A DNA stretch of 64,000 nt from Terriglobales bacterium (GTDB taxonomy: Bacteria > Acidobacteriota > Terriglobia > Bryobacterales > Bryobacteraceae), in assembly GCA_027485675.1 (NCBI GenBank), contig JAIXQP010000044.1:34051-98050 (forward strand). Reading direction: 5' to 3'. Shown piece by piece: positions 24,646-33,703 of this stretch (its first letter is position 1; every line of letters starts with the position of its first letter). The notes under the pieces are model-generated. The model was not told the origin of the DNA. It searched no databases and saw only the letters and a list, made by a program, of their open reading frames with translations. The position numbers were made by a program, and so were the translations under genes.

Positions 24646-27033
24646 ATGTCATTTCGTGTAAATACTAACGTCGCGTCTTTGCAGTCGCGGGAATATCTGC
24701 GTCAGACTTCAGAGTCGCAAGGAAAGACCATCAACCGCGTGACCTCCGGGTTGCGCATCATCGCCAGCGGCGACGACGCTGCCGGCTTGGCGATCGCAAA
24801 CGGGTTCCGCAGCGATCAGGCGGTTCTGTCGCAAGGTGTGCGGAACGCCAACGACGGCTTGAGCACGCTGCAGACGTTGGACGGCGGTATCAACAACATC
24901 AGCAAGCTGCTGGACCGGGCCCGGACGCTGGCGACCCAGTCGGCATCGGGCACGTTTACGGGTGACCGCGGCGTGTTGAACACCGAGTTTTCCTCGGTGA
25001 TCGGTGAAATCGATCGGCAAGCCCAAGCGGTGGGTTTGACGACGGGTGGCGCGTTTGCCAAGTCGCTTTCGGTCTTTATCGGCGGTGGCCGGAGTGCGAA
25101 CGGCATCACGACGACGACTAACGGGTCGGTCGGTGTGGATTTGTCCACTTCGACTGTGGACTCGAAGAGTCTGGGACTGAAGGGTGTGCAGGCGCAGGGC
25201 GTCAGCACGATCGATATCGGCACCGGGTCGGCTTCGACGAGCGTTTCGGCGATCGTGAATGATGCGACCAACACGGGTTCGACGGCGGTGGGTGGATTCA
25301 CGGACTTCTACTTCAAGGGTCCGGGCTTCAGCGACAACGAGTCGATCAAGGTGGCGGTGAATCTTTCGGGCGTGACCAACGTCGACAACTTGGTGACGAA
25401 CATCAACGCGGCCATTGAGTCGGCTGGGAATGCTTCGTCGCAACAGGCGACGGCCTTCAAGAACGCCGGGATTCAGGCGACCGTGGTAACGGACTCGACG
25501 GGCAAGAAATCGATTGGCTTCACGTCGGCTTCTGCGGCGTTTCAGGTGGCGGCGGGCGACCGGCTTTCGAATGCGTTGCTGGGCAACGTGACCTCGACGT
25601 CGAACCCGGCCGGTCTTGCGCTGGCGAATACGGTGACGGGCGGTTCCGCGACGGCGGCGACGACCACGACGTTCGGAGCCTCTGGCGCCGGAACGGTGAC
25701 GGTTCGTTTTCAGGGCGCCAATCTGACCAGCCCGGTCGATCTCGCTTTGACGGTGGCCTCGGGTACGACGATTGATGCGGCGCTGGCGTCGTTGAGTTCG
25801 GCGGTGGGCAGCAATGCCACGTTGCAGGCCGCTGGGATCACGGTGCAAACGGCAACGGCGGGCTCGGCGTTGGTGTTTGGGAACTCTCGTGGCGAGAAGT
25901 TTGAGGTTTTGTCCTCGGGCGACTTGAACAACCGTCTCGGCCTCGGATCGTTCCGGAGCTCGACTGGCGCGAGTGGCACCTTCGACTACTCGGCGGTTAC
26001 GGGCGTAGCTGGCACGTTCCTGGCGGCGGCGGAGACGCTGGAAATCTCCGTTGGTGGCGGTACCGCGCAATCGATTTCGGTAACTCCGACTGCGGCCACG
26101 ATTGCCGGAGCCACTACGGCTCTGAATGCGGCGTTTGCAGCCAACTCGACGTTGGCGGGGGCCGGGTTGGTGGCGACGAACAACGGTACTGTGATCACGA
26201 TCACCAGCAGCACCGGGTCCAACTTCCGGCTCAACTCCGTGGGCGCGACCAACGTCCTCGGGTTCAATGGCGCAACAGCGACCGGTGTGGCGGATACGGC
26301 CGAAACCCAGAGTGCTGGCACGGACATCAACTTTTTCGCAGCCGCCGGCTCTCAGCAGACCAGTCTGCTGAGCTTCTCGGCGATTCGGAACGGTGATGAC
26401 GACCAAACGATCACGCTGACGGCTAACGACACCGCCGGTGTCGAGCAGTCCTTGGCGGTAGTTCTGCGCAACGACAGCACGATTCGCAACGCCGGCACCG
26501 TCGATGAAGCGATTAATGCGATCAACACGGCCCTGCAACAGTCCAACAACACCACGCTGAATCAGATCGTGGCGGTGAAGGACAAAGCGAATGCGGGCGG
26601 CGCCGAGGGTATCAAGTTCGTCAGCAACCTGGCCTCGTTCAAGGTCGGTGTCGGCACCAACGGCAGCGGCACCGGCATCGGCAGCCAGGGTACGGTGGTC
26701 ACGGCGGCAACGGTCGGGACCGGCGCCACGGCCGCCATCGATAGTCAGGACTCGGCGGAAAAGGCGGTCACGGCGCTCGGCGAAGCCATCGCCAAGCTCG
26801 GCACCGCGCAAGCCGTCGTCGGTCGTGGTCAGAATCAGTTCACCTACGCGGTGAACCTGGCGCAATCGCAGCTGACCAACCTGGCCGCTTCTGAATCCCG
26901 GATCCGCGACGCGGACTTGGCCGAAGAAGCTGCCAACCTGACCAAAGCGCAGATCCTTCTGCAGGCCGGTATCTCTGCTCTCTCGCAGGCGAACTCGGCT
27001 CCGCAGCAGGTGTTGTCACTCCTCCGGGGCTAG
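24646..27033 (+). CDS. Flagellin 3 (large)
   Basis: A 795-residue flagellin paralog beginning MSFRVNTNVASLQSREYLR and ending PQQVLSLLRG. The terminal filament-core domains resemble flagellin 2 (for example SESQGK near the start and LGEAIAKLGTAQAVVGRGQ near the end). The middle (LANTVTGGS; FGASGAGTVTVRFQGA; LSSGDLNNRLGLGSFR) matches flagellin 1. The gene therefore looks like a mosaic of its neighbours. It has its own sigma-28-type promoter, a CsrA-type leader and a strong terminator, so it may be the major subunit or an independently regulated one. No cysteine is visible, as is common in flagellins. Confidence 0.95.
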   Translation: MSFRVNTNVASLQSREYLRQTSESQGKTINRVTSGLRIIASGDDAAGLAIANGFRSDQAVLSQGVRNANDGLSTLQTLDGGINNISKLLDRARTLATQSASGTFTGDRGVLNTEFSSVIGEIDRQAQAVGLTTGGAFAKSLSVFIGGGRSANGITTTTNGSVGVDLSTSTVDSKSLGLKGVQAQGVSTIDIGTGSASTSVSAIVNDATNTGSTAVGGFTDFYFKGPGFSDNESIKVAVNLSGVTNVDNLVTNINAAIESAGNASSQQATAFKNAGIQATVVTDSTGKKSIGFTSASAAFQVAAGDRLSNALLGNVTSTSNPAGLALANTVTGGSATAATTTTFGASGAGTVTVRFQGANLTSPVDLALTVASGTTIDAALASLSSAVGSNATLQAAGITVQTATAGSALVFGNSRGEKFEVLSSGDLNNRLGLGSFRSSTGASGTFDYSAVTGVAGTFLAAAETLEISVGGGTAQSISVTPTAATIAGATTALNAAFAANSTLAGAGLVATNNGTVITITSSTGSNFRLNSVGATNVLGFNGATATGVADTAETQSAGTDINFFAAAGSQQTSLLSFSAIRNGDDDQTITLTANDTAGVEQSLAVVLRNDSTIRNAGTVDEAINAINTALQQSNNTTLNQIVAVKDKANAGGAEGIKFVSNLASFKVGVGTNGSGTGIGSQGTVVTAATVGTGATAAIDSQDSAEKAVTALGEAIAKLGTAQAVVGRGQNQFTYAVNLAQSQLTNLAASESRIRDADLAEEAANLTKAQILLQAGISALSQANSAPQQVLSLLRG

Positions 27034-27062
27034 TTAGCCTTCGGTAACCTTACTCCAAACTC

Positions 27063-27096
27063 GGCCCGGATTGTCAGAACAATCCGGGCCTTTTTT
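27063..27096 (+). terminator. Strong rho-independent terminator after flagellin 3
   Basis: A perfect 12-bp stem (GGCCCGGATTGT 27063-27074, ACAATCCGGGCC 27079-27090) with loop CAGA is followed by six T residues, 30 bases after the stop codon. It closes the flagellin locus. Confidence 0.93.
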
Positions 27097-27147
27097 CGTC
27101 TTTTCCTCCCTCCCCGTTCCGCTCCATCCCGCCGATGGTGAGGGTAG

Positions 27148-28995
27148 ATGACCGTTGCGGCTCGCCTTATTGAAAATGCACAACAACTTCACCAGATCGG
27201 CCGATGGCAGGAGGCGGAACGCCTCTACTTGCAGGCCTTGGAACAGTCTCCCGGCGAGTCGAGCGGGTTGCACTTACTGGGCTTGCTCCACGCAGAAACC
27301 GGCCGGGAAGACACCGCAGCGCAACTTTTAAGCGCCGCGATTGGCATTGAGGGGCCTTCGCCCCATCTGTGCCGCAATCTGGGAATCATCCTGGAGCGGC
27401 AGGGCAAGGCCGAGGCGGCCCTAGCCTGTTACCGCCAAGCGCTCATGAGTGAACCGGAAAACCCTGAAATTTGGGCCCCTCTGGCGGCGCTTCTTTCGGG
27501 ACAGGGACGCTTCGGCGAAGCGGCCCAAGCCTGGCGCCGCGCGGTGGAAACCAGCCCCGATCCGGTCGAGAGCCAGCTCCCGTGGCGATTATCGTGGGCC
27601 AAGGCGCTTGCCCTGGCGGGAGACCGGGAGTCCGCCCGGGAGTTGCTCGAGCGGATCCTGCGCGTGGACACGACACATACCGCGGCCCGCTACGATCTTG
27701 GGGTGATCCTCATGCAGTTGGATCGCGCGGCGGAGGCAATCGCCCAATTCGAGCAGGTAGTCGCCGCCGAGCCCGACCATTGCGATGCACACAACAACCT
27801 CGGGGTGCTTCTCCACAGTCTTGGACATACTGATCGGGCGCGCCAGCACTACTCCGCTTGTCTAGCGGCCCGGCCGGATGCCATCAACGCCCGGTACAAC
27901 CTGGGGACGTTGCTGCAGGAGGAAGGCGAGATCGAACTGGCAGTAGCCGAACTTCGCCACGTTCTCGACCTTGACGCCTGCCACGCCGGCGCCTGGACGA
28001 ATCTCAGCAATTGCTGGCTCAGTCTCGGTGATCCGAAGGCAGCGATGGAATGCGCCGGGAAAGCGCTTGTCCTGGCGCCGGGTCAGCCGTCGGCCCGCTG
28101 GAATGCCGGGTTGGCGCGGCTCACGGCAGGAGATCTGCGGGGAGGCTGGACCGGCTACGAAGCCCGGTTCGAACTGCCGGGCGGCGCCCGGCGCCGCACC
28201 TTCCCCATGCCTCTGTGGACGGGGGAACCCCTGGTGGGCCGGTCGATCCTGGTCTACGCCGAACAGGGATTGGGCGACAGCCTGCACTTCTGCAGGTACC
28301 TGGCAGAACTGGCCGGGCGGGGGGCGCGCGTGATCTTCGAATGCCCCCAAAAGCTGGTTTCGATTCTCGAAACGTTGGATCCGAAGCCAGAACTGGTGGT
28401 GGCGCCCGCGAATCCCGCGCCCGCCGCCGACTACCATGTCCCACTGCTCAGCCTGCCGGGGCTGTTCGAGACAACCTTGCCGTCGATTCCCGGGACTTCC
28501 CCGTACCTCCTGGCCACTCCCGACGCCCAGGCTCGCTGGCGGAAGCGCCTGGCGCCGCTGCGGCCGCGCCGGCTGGTTGGGTTCGTTTCGCAAGGGAACC
28601 CCAAGTACAAGAACGATCGCAATCGGAGTATCCCTTTCCCGGCGTGGGCTCCGCTCCATTCCCAGCCCGGCACGGCGCTGGTGCACCTCCAATTCGGGGT
28701 CGCGGCCCCGCCGGAACTGGTGGACCTGGACTTGGGCGCCGAGGTGGGAGACTTCGCGGACACGGCTGGACTGGTGGACGAGTTGGATCTGGTTCTTACA
28801 GTCGACACCTCGATGGTCCACTTGGCAGGCGCTCTCGGCAAGACAACCTGGTTACTGCTGCCTTACGCCGCCGATTGGCGGTGGCTCCGGGACAGAAGCG
28901 ACTCGCCCTGGTACCCGTCGGTTCGGATCTTTCGCCAATCCCGGCCGGGGGATTGGTCATCCGTGATGGGCGAGGTGGTAGCTGCATTGGCCTGA
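27148..28995 (+). CDS. TPR-repeat protein with glycosyltransferase-like C-terminal domain
   Basis: A 615-residue protein. Residues about 1-330 are tandem tetratricopeptide repeats (for example AERLYLQALEQSPGESSGLH, AALACYRQALMSEPENPEIW, AEAIAQFEQVVAAEPDHCDA). The C-terminal half has YAEQGLGDSLHFCRYLAEL, a nucleotide-sugar-type block and TVDTSMVHLAGALGKTTWLL, which resembles the GT-B C-terminal motif seen in ADP-heptose-transferase-like (GT9) and related TPR-glycosyltransferases. It directly follows the flagellin operon, where such genes often glycosylate flagellin Ser/Thr residues. That role is inferred from position. No signal peptide; cytoplasmic. A sugar aminotransferase follows after about 42 bases. 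Confidence 0.75.
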   Translation: MTVAARLIENAQQLHQIGRWQEAERLYLQALEQSPGESSGLHLLGLLHAETGREDTAAQLLSAAIGIEGPSPHLCRNLGIILERQGKAEAALACYRQALMSEPENPEIWAPLAALLSGQGRFGEAAQAWRRAVETSPDPVESQLPWRLSWAKALALAGDRESARELLERILRVDTTHTAARYDLGVILMQLDRAAEAIAQFEQVVAAEPDHCDAHNNLGVLLHSLGHTDRARQHYSACLAARPDAINARYNLGTLLQEEGEIELAVAELRHVLDLDACHAGAWTNLSNCWLSLGDPKAAMECAGKALVLAPGQPSARWNAGLARLTAGDLRGGWTGYEARFELPGGARRRTFPMPLWTGEPLVGRSILVYAEQGLGDSLHFCRYLAELAGRGARVIFECPQKLVSILETLDPKPELVVAPANPAPAADYHVPLLSLPGLFETTLPSIPGTSPYLLATPDAQARWRKRLAPLRPRRLVGFVSQGNPKYKNDRNRSIPFPAWAPLHSQPGTALVHLQFGVAAPPELVDLDLGAEVGDFADTAGLVDELDLVLTVDTSMVHLAGALGKTTWLLLPYAADWRWLRDRSDSPWYPSVRIFRQSRPGDWSSVMGEVVAALA

Positions 28996-29037
28996 CTTGC
29001 ACATTGGCATCCATTCGTGTCATCCGTAGTCATACCA

Positions 29038-30156
29038 ATGCAGACAGTTCTCCTTAACGATTTCAAGCGCCAATGGTCCGAGATCGGCGGCGACGTGCTG
29101 CAGGCGGTGGAAAGGGTCGGAGCTAGTGGCTGGTATGTGCTGGGGGAACAAGTCCAGCGTTTCGAGGCCGAACTGGCAGCGTTCTGGGGACTGCCTGCCG
29201 CCGTGGGCGTGGCGAGCGGGCTGGACGCGCTGGAGATTGCCCTGCGTACGCTGAACCTGCGATGCGGGGACCGGGTGCTGACCACCCCGCTTTCGGCGTT
29301 CGCCACGACCATGGCGATCGTGCGGCTCGGTGGCGTTCCTGTGTTTTGCGACACCGACGCGAATGGATTGATGGACCTCGAACTCGCCGCGTCGATTTTG
29401 AGCGCCGAGCCTGGAATTCGCTTCCTGCTGCCCGTTCATCTGTACGGACAAAGCTTGGATTTGGATCGATTGGCTGAACTACGCGACCGTTTTGGCGTTA
29501 CCATCGTGGAGGACTGCGCGCAGTCGATCGGCGCGGCGTGGAACGGGCGGGCGACTGGGACCGTGGGCCGGTTGGCGGCTACGAGTTTCTATCCCACGAA
29601 GAACCTGGGGGCCATGGGCGACGGGGGCGCCTTGTTGACGAGTGACCCGGAGTTGGCCAGCCGGGCGCGGCGCCTGCGGGACTATGGACAGAGCGCCAAG
29701 TATCGCCACGATGAGATTGGCTGGAACAGCCGGCTCGACGAGTTGCATGCGGCGATTCTCACCGCGGCGGTACTGCCTCGACTGCCGGCTTGGACGTCCC
29801 GGCGCCAGGAGGTGGCAACCGCCTACAGCGCCGGCATCCACCATCCCGGCGTCCGCCTGCTGCGGCCAGCGGCGGGCGCCACGTCCTGCGAACATTTATT
29901 CCCCGTTTCGGTTGCCGGCCGGGAGCAGTTCGAGGCGCACCTGAAGAACCACGGTATTGCCACGGGACGCCATTACCCGATTCTCATACCCGACCAGAAG
30001 GCCATGGCGGGAGTGCGTTTCGAGTTAGCGAGCGAGTTGCCGCGGGCTCGGGCCTTGGCGGCAAGCGAAGTGAGCCTGCCGATTCACCCGCAACTCACCG
30101 CTGAGGAGATCGAGCGCGTGGTCGCCGCCGTGAATGCGTGGCCGGCGGCGGACTGA
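29038..30156 (+). CDS. DegT/DnrJ/EryC1-family sugar aminotransferase
   Basis: A PLP enzyme of about 372 residues. The start is placed at ATG 29038 (MQTVLLNDFKRQW), which fits the family N-terminus; a GTG at 29017 is an alternative. Motifs are GVASGLDALEIALRTL (phosphate-binding), VEDCAQSIGAAWNGR and SFYPTKNLGAMGDGG with the Schiff-base Lys (about 193). The C-terminal DYGQSAKYRHDEIGWNSRLD block is typical of sugar 3- or 4-aminotransferases. These transaminate keto-sugars bound to nucleotides. Next to a flagellin-linked glycosyltransferase-like gene it may provide the amino sugar for flagellin or envelope glycans, which is inference. Confidence 0.88.
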   Translation: MQTVLLNDFKRQWSEIGGDVLQAVERVGASGWYVLGEQVQRFEAELAAFWGLPAAVGVASGLDALEIALRTLNLRCGDRVLTTPLSAFATTMAIVRLGGVPVFCDTDANGLMDLELAASILSAEPGIRFLLPVHLYGQSLDLDRLAELRDRFGVTIVEDCAQSIGAAWNGRATGTVGRLAATSFYPTKNLGAMGDGGALLTSDPELASRARRLRDYGQSAKYRHDEIGWNSRLDELHAAILTAAVLPRLPAWTSRRQEVATAYSAGIHHPGVRLLRPAAGATSCEHLFPVSVAGREQFEAHLKNHGIATGRHYPILIPDQKAMAGVRFELASELPRARALAASEVSLPIHPQLTAEEIERVVAAVNAWPAAD

Positions 30157-30199
30157 GATTTGCCTTGCACGAGACACGCATCGGGCGCGTCTTAGGATT

Positions 30200-30850
30200 A
30201 TGGTGACGTCCATTCGCTCCCTTTTCGCCATTTTGCTGACCGCCACGGTTCTGCCGGGCGCGGATTCCGTGGATCTAGCGAAGTTATTGAAGGGCGTCGA
30301 AGAGCGATATAACTCGATTCGTACGTTAGAGTTAGGGTTCGAACAAACCTATATCGCGCCGAACAAGGCGCGGCGCGTCGAAACCGGCAGCCTGCGCCTG
30401 CGAAAGCCCGGACGGATGCGCTGGGAGTACACCAAACCCGACGGGAAGCTGTTCATTTCGGACGGCAGCAATTACTGGTACTACTCGGTGCTGGCCAAAC
30501 GGGCTGAAAAGATGAAGCTGAAAGAGGCCGAGGATATCCAGGCGCCGCTCGCGTTTCTGATTGGGAAACTCGACTTCCAACGCGACTTCGCCAAGTTTCT
30601 GATCCAACCGGCTGGTGACCTCGTCACCATCACGGCAGAGCCCAAGAACCCCCAGAAGTCCCCCTTTGCGAGCGTCGGATTCACGGTCGGCAAGGACCAC
30701 CGGATCTCGACTCTGACGATTAAGGGTCAGGACGGGGCGACGATGATCTTTCAGTTCGCCAGCGAAGTCCGCAATCCGCCCTTGAGCGATTCTAACTTTA
30801 CGTTTGTGGCGCCGCCCGGGGTGGAAGTGGTGGCGGGAGGCGGACAATAG
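30200..30850 (+). CDS. lolA: LolA-like outer-membrane lipoprotein carrier protein
   Basis: A 216-residue protein from the ATG at 30200 (a GTG one codon on is an alternative). Residues 1-23 are a signal peptide (SIRSLFAILLTATVLPGAD). The mature part has the LolA pattern: YNSIRTLELGFEQTYIAPNK, GSLRLRKPGRMRWEYTKPDG, LFISDGSNYWYYSV and, later, ITAEPKNPQ and a C-terminal LSDSNFTFVAPPGVEVV. The periplasmic carrier ferries lipoproteins from the LolCDE complex to the outer membrane. The stop is immediately followed by the gspF start (TAGATG), so it appears to head the secretion-assembly operon. Confidence 0.82.
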   Translation: MVTSIRSLFAILLTATVLPGADSVDLAKLLKGVEERYNSIRTLELGFEQTYIAPNKARRVETGSLRLRKPGRMRWEYTKPDGKLFISDGSNYWYYSVLAKRAEKMKLKEAEDIQAPLAFLIGKLDFQRDFAKFLIQPAGDLVTITAEPKNPQKSPFASVGFTVGKDHRISTLTIKGQDGATMIFQFASEVRNPPLSDSNFTFVAPPGVEVVAGGGQ

Positions 30851-32071
30851 ATGGCCGAATTCGTCTTGAAGTACGCCGACGCGCGCGGTCAGATCAAGCA
30901 GGAGATCGCCGAAGCAGCCACGGAGCAGGAGCTGCGCGAGAAGTTCACGCAGCAGGGATTTCTCGTCTATTCGGTAAAACCCAAAGGCAAGTTTGACCAA
31001 CTGGCTCCGGCGCTGACGGGCGCTAACCGCAAGAAGAAGCTCAATCTTGAGAAGTTCCTGATCTTCAATCAGCAGTTCGTCACTCTGATCAAGGCCGGTT
31101 TGCCGATCCTGAAGTCGCTCGATCTGCTCGCCACGCGGTTGACGGATGCCAAGATGAGCCCGCTGATCACCGCCGTGCGGGACGATGTGCGGGTGGGAAC
31201 CAGTTTGTCCGACGCCTTCGCGAAACAAGGCATCTTTCCGCCGATCTATGTCACATCACTGCTGGCGGGAGAACGGTCCGGGGCACTCGTCGAGGTGCTC
31301 GAGCGCTTCGTCGGCTACCAGCGGATGACCCTCGCGGTGCGGAAGAAGCTTATCGCATCGTTGATCTACCCGTGCCTCCTGATCGTCCTGGTGCTGCTGC
31401 TGGTCGTCTTTCTGATTGCCTATGTGGTGCCGCAGTTCAGTTCGCTCTACAGCAGCATGAACGCCAAGCTGCCCCTGTTGACGACGCTGCTGATCTCGTT
31501 CGGCTCCACCGCGCAGGAGTACTTATGGCTCGGGGTGCTGGGCCTCGCTGGGGCGGTGTTAGGCTTCCGGTGGTGGGCCAAGACGGCCAGCGGCCAGGAG
31601 ATGCTCGACCGCATCAAGCTCAAGCTGCCGATCGCCGGTGAGATCTGGATCAAGTACCAGGTGGCCCAGTTCGCCCGCGTCCTTTCGACGCTACTGCTCG
31701 GTGGCATCCCGCTGATTCAGGCGCTCGAAACCGCCGCGGCCAGCGTGGGCACGCGGGTGCTGGCCAAGGCGCTCGAATCCACCCGGAAATCGGTCCGGGA
31801 GGGCCAGACGTTATCTTCTTCGCTCGAGGCGACCGGGGTGTTTCCGCCCCTGGCGATCGACATGATCGAAGTCGGGGAATCGACCGGAGCCTTGCCCGCG
31901 ATGTTGGGGTCCGTCGCTGAGTTTTTTGAGGACGACGTGCAGACACGGTTGGGCGCGGCGCTTTCGTTAATTGAGCCCGCGATCATGATTTTCATGGGTA
32001 TTTTCGTGGCCTTTGTTCTGGTGGCGCTTTATTTGCCCATCTTTTCGCTGGCGGATACGGTTGGAGGATAG
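30851..32071 (+). CDS. Type II secretion/type IV pilus inner-membrane platform protein (GspF/PilC family)
   Basis: A 406-residue polytopic membrane protein. An N-terminal cytoplasmic part (EFVLKYADARGQIKQEIAEA) precedes two repeated T2SSF domains (about 70-195 and 275-395). The first has QFVTLIKAGLPILKSLDLLA and the repeat has VLSTLLLGGIPLIQALETAA. Each is followed by long hydrophobic segments such as LIYPCLLIVLVLLLVVFLIA. This family anchors the assembly ATPase and translocates pilin-like subunits. It abuts lolA upstream and the ATPase gene downstream with no spacer (TAGATG at both junctions), indicating translational coupling. Pilus versus secretion use is not decided by sequence. Confidence 0.93.
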   Translation: MAEFVLKYADARGQIKQEIAEAATEQELREKFTQQGFLVYSVKPKGKFDQLAPALTGANRKKKLNLEKFLIFNQQFVTLIKAGLPILKSLDLLATRLTDAKMSPLITAVRDDVRVGTSLSDAFAKQGIFPPIYVTSLLAGERSGALVEVLERFVGYQRMTLAVRKKLIASLIYPCLLIVLVLLLVVFLIAYVVPQFSSLYSSMNAKLPLLTTLLISFGSTAQEYLWLGVLGLAGAVLGFRWWAKTASGQEMLDRIKLKLPIAGEIWIKYQVAQFARVLSTLLLGGIPLIQALETAAASVGTRVLAKALESTRKSVREGQTLSSSLEATGVFPPLAIDMIEVGESTGALPAMLGSVAEFFEDDVQTRLGAALSLIEPAIMIFMGIFVAFVLVALYLPIFSLADTVGG

Positions 32072-33703
32072 ATGGCGACGCAGATCAGCCCCCCGGGAGT
32101 TTCCACCCAAATTGCAGAGGCGAAGGCGCTGGCTTCGCGGTATCGAACGCCGTTCGTTGACTTGAAGGAGTCGACGGTCGATTTGGAACTCTTGCGCCTG
32201 GTGCCGGTGGACATGATGTTCCGGTACAACTTTGTACCCGTGGCGCTCGAAAAGACGCTGGCCGGCGAGACGCTCGAAATCGCGGTGGCCGACCCCCGGA
32301 ACCTGCAGCTGATCGACGAACTGAGTGTGCTGCTCCGGCGCCGGTTACGCGTTAAGGTCGCGCCGCTGCACCAGATCACGGATTTGCTCAAGAAGACGGA
32401 GCAGTCCCAGCGCGTTCTCGAAGAGGTGACGGAGGGCTTCACCCTGGACGTGGTCTCCGACCAGGAGAATCCGGACGAAACGCTCTCCATCGATAAAATC
32501 TCGGCAGGCGGCGACGACATCGCGCCGGTGATTAAGCTGGTGGACAGCACGATCTTCAATGCGCTCGAACGGCGGGCGAGCGACATCCACATTGAAACGC
32601 GCGATCAGGAAGTGGTGATCAAGTACCGCATCGACGGCGTGCTCCACTACGCGATGTCGCCGATTGCCAAGGACTGGAGTTCGATGATCATCTCGCGCAT
32701 CAAGGTGATGAGCGAGCTCGACATCTCCGAACGCCGCGTTCCGCAGGACGGCCGTTTCCGCGTGCGCTACAAGGGCCGCTTGATCGACTTCCGCGTCTCG
32801 GTGATGCCGACCGTGCACGGCGAGGACTCCGTGCTGCGCGTCCTCGACAAAGAGTCGATGAGCGAGAAGTTTTCCAAGCTTTCGCTTGACGTCGTGGGCT
32901 TTTCAGAGAACGACATCCGGAAGTTCCGCCTCTATATCAAGGAGCCCTACGGCATGGTGTTGGTCACCGGCCCCACCGGCTCGGGCAAGACCACGACGCT
33001 CTACGCCGCGCTCAGCGAGATCAAGAACGACGAGGACAAGATCATCACGATCGAAGACCCGGTTGAGTATCAGTTGAAGGGCATCACGCAGATTCCCGTC
33101 AACGAGAAAAAGGGGCTGACGTTCGCGCGCGGCTTGCGCAGTATTCTGCGTCACGATCCGGACAAGATTCTGGTGGGCGAGATCCGCGACCAGGAGACGG
33201 CGCAGATCGCCATCAACTCTGCCTTGACGGGCCACCTGGTCTTCACTACCGTACACGCCAACAACGTGTTCGACGTCTTGGGCCGCTTCCTGAACATGGG
33301 CGTGGAGCCCTACAACTTCGTTTCGGCCATGAACTGCATCCTGGCGCAGCGCCTCGTCCGGAACATCTGTGAGCATTGCAAACAGCCGGTGGGCGTCAGC
33401 GAAGAGGAGTTGCGGGAGTCCGGCCTGAAGCCGGAGGAGTGGGCGGACACGATCTTCTACGAAGGCGCCGGCTGCTTTGAATGCGGGGGCACGGGGTATC
33501 ACGGCCGGAGCGCGATTCACGAACTACTGGATATGTCGGAGAAGATTCGCGAGATGATTCTGGACCGGCGGCCGACTAGCGAGATCAAGCGCTACGCGCG
33601 CAGCGAAGGCATGTCGACGCTCCGCGAGTCGGCCATTGAGCGGGTGCGGGCGGGGATCACCACGCTGCGGGAAATCAACAAAGTGACATTTATCGAGGGG
33701 TAA
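32072..33703 (+). CDS. Assembly ATPase of type II secretion/type IV pilus (GspE/PilB family)
   Basis: A 543-residue hexameric ATPase. Walker A is GPTGSGKTTTLYAAL (about 297-311). The Asp box and Walker B regions follow (ITIEDPVEYQLKGITQIPVN; HDPDKILVGEIRDQETAQIA). A His box is TGHLVFTTVHANN. A C-terminal tetracysteine zinc motif (CEHCK, about 432; CFECGGTGYHGR, about 469) is typical of secretion/assembly rather than retraction ATPases. An N-terminal regulatory domain of about 130 residues precedes. It powers pilin polymerisation at the inner membrane. The stop overlaps the next start by one base. Confidence 0.94.
   Translation: MATQISPPGVSTQIAEAKALASRYRTPFVDLKESTVDLELLRLVPVDMMFRYNFVPVALEKTLAGETLEIAVADPRNLQLIDELSVLLRRRLRVKVAPLHQITDLLKKTEQSQRVLEEVTEGFTLDVVSDQENPDETLSIDKISAGGDDIAPVIKLVDSTIFNALERRASDIHIETRDQEVVIKYRIDGVLHYAMSPIAKDWSSMIISRIKVMSELDISERRVPQDGRFRVRYKGRLIDFRVSVMPTVHGEDSVLRVLDKESMSEKFSKLSLDVVGFSENDIRKFRLYIKEPYGMVLVTGPTGSGKTTTLYAALSEIKNDEDKIITIEDPVEYQLKGITQIPVNEKKGLTFARGLRSILRHDPDKILVGEIRDQETAQIAINSALTGHLVFTTVHANNVFDVLGRFLNMGVEPYNFVSAMNCILAQRLVRNICEHCKQPVGVSEEELRESGLKPEEWADTIFYEGAGCFECGGTGYHGRSAIHELLDMSEKIREMILDRRPTSEIKRYARSEGMSTLRESAIERVRAGITTLREINKVTFIEG

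Noticed and set aside
24709..26865. 718-residue open frame on the minus strand opposite flagellin 3
   Set aside because: It is a compositional shadow of the flagellin gene; it has no recognisable domain and the plus-strand protein is clear. Similar long minus-strand frames lie opposite flagellin 2 and sbcC.
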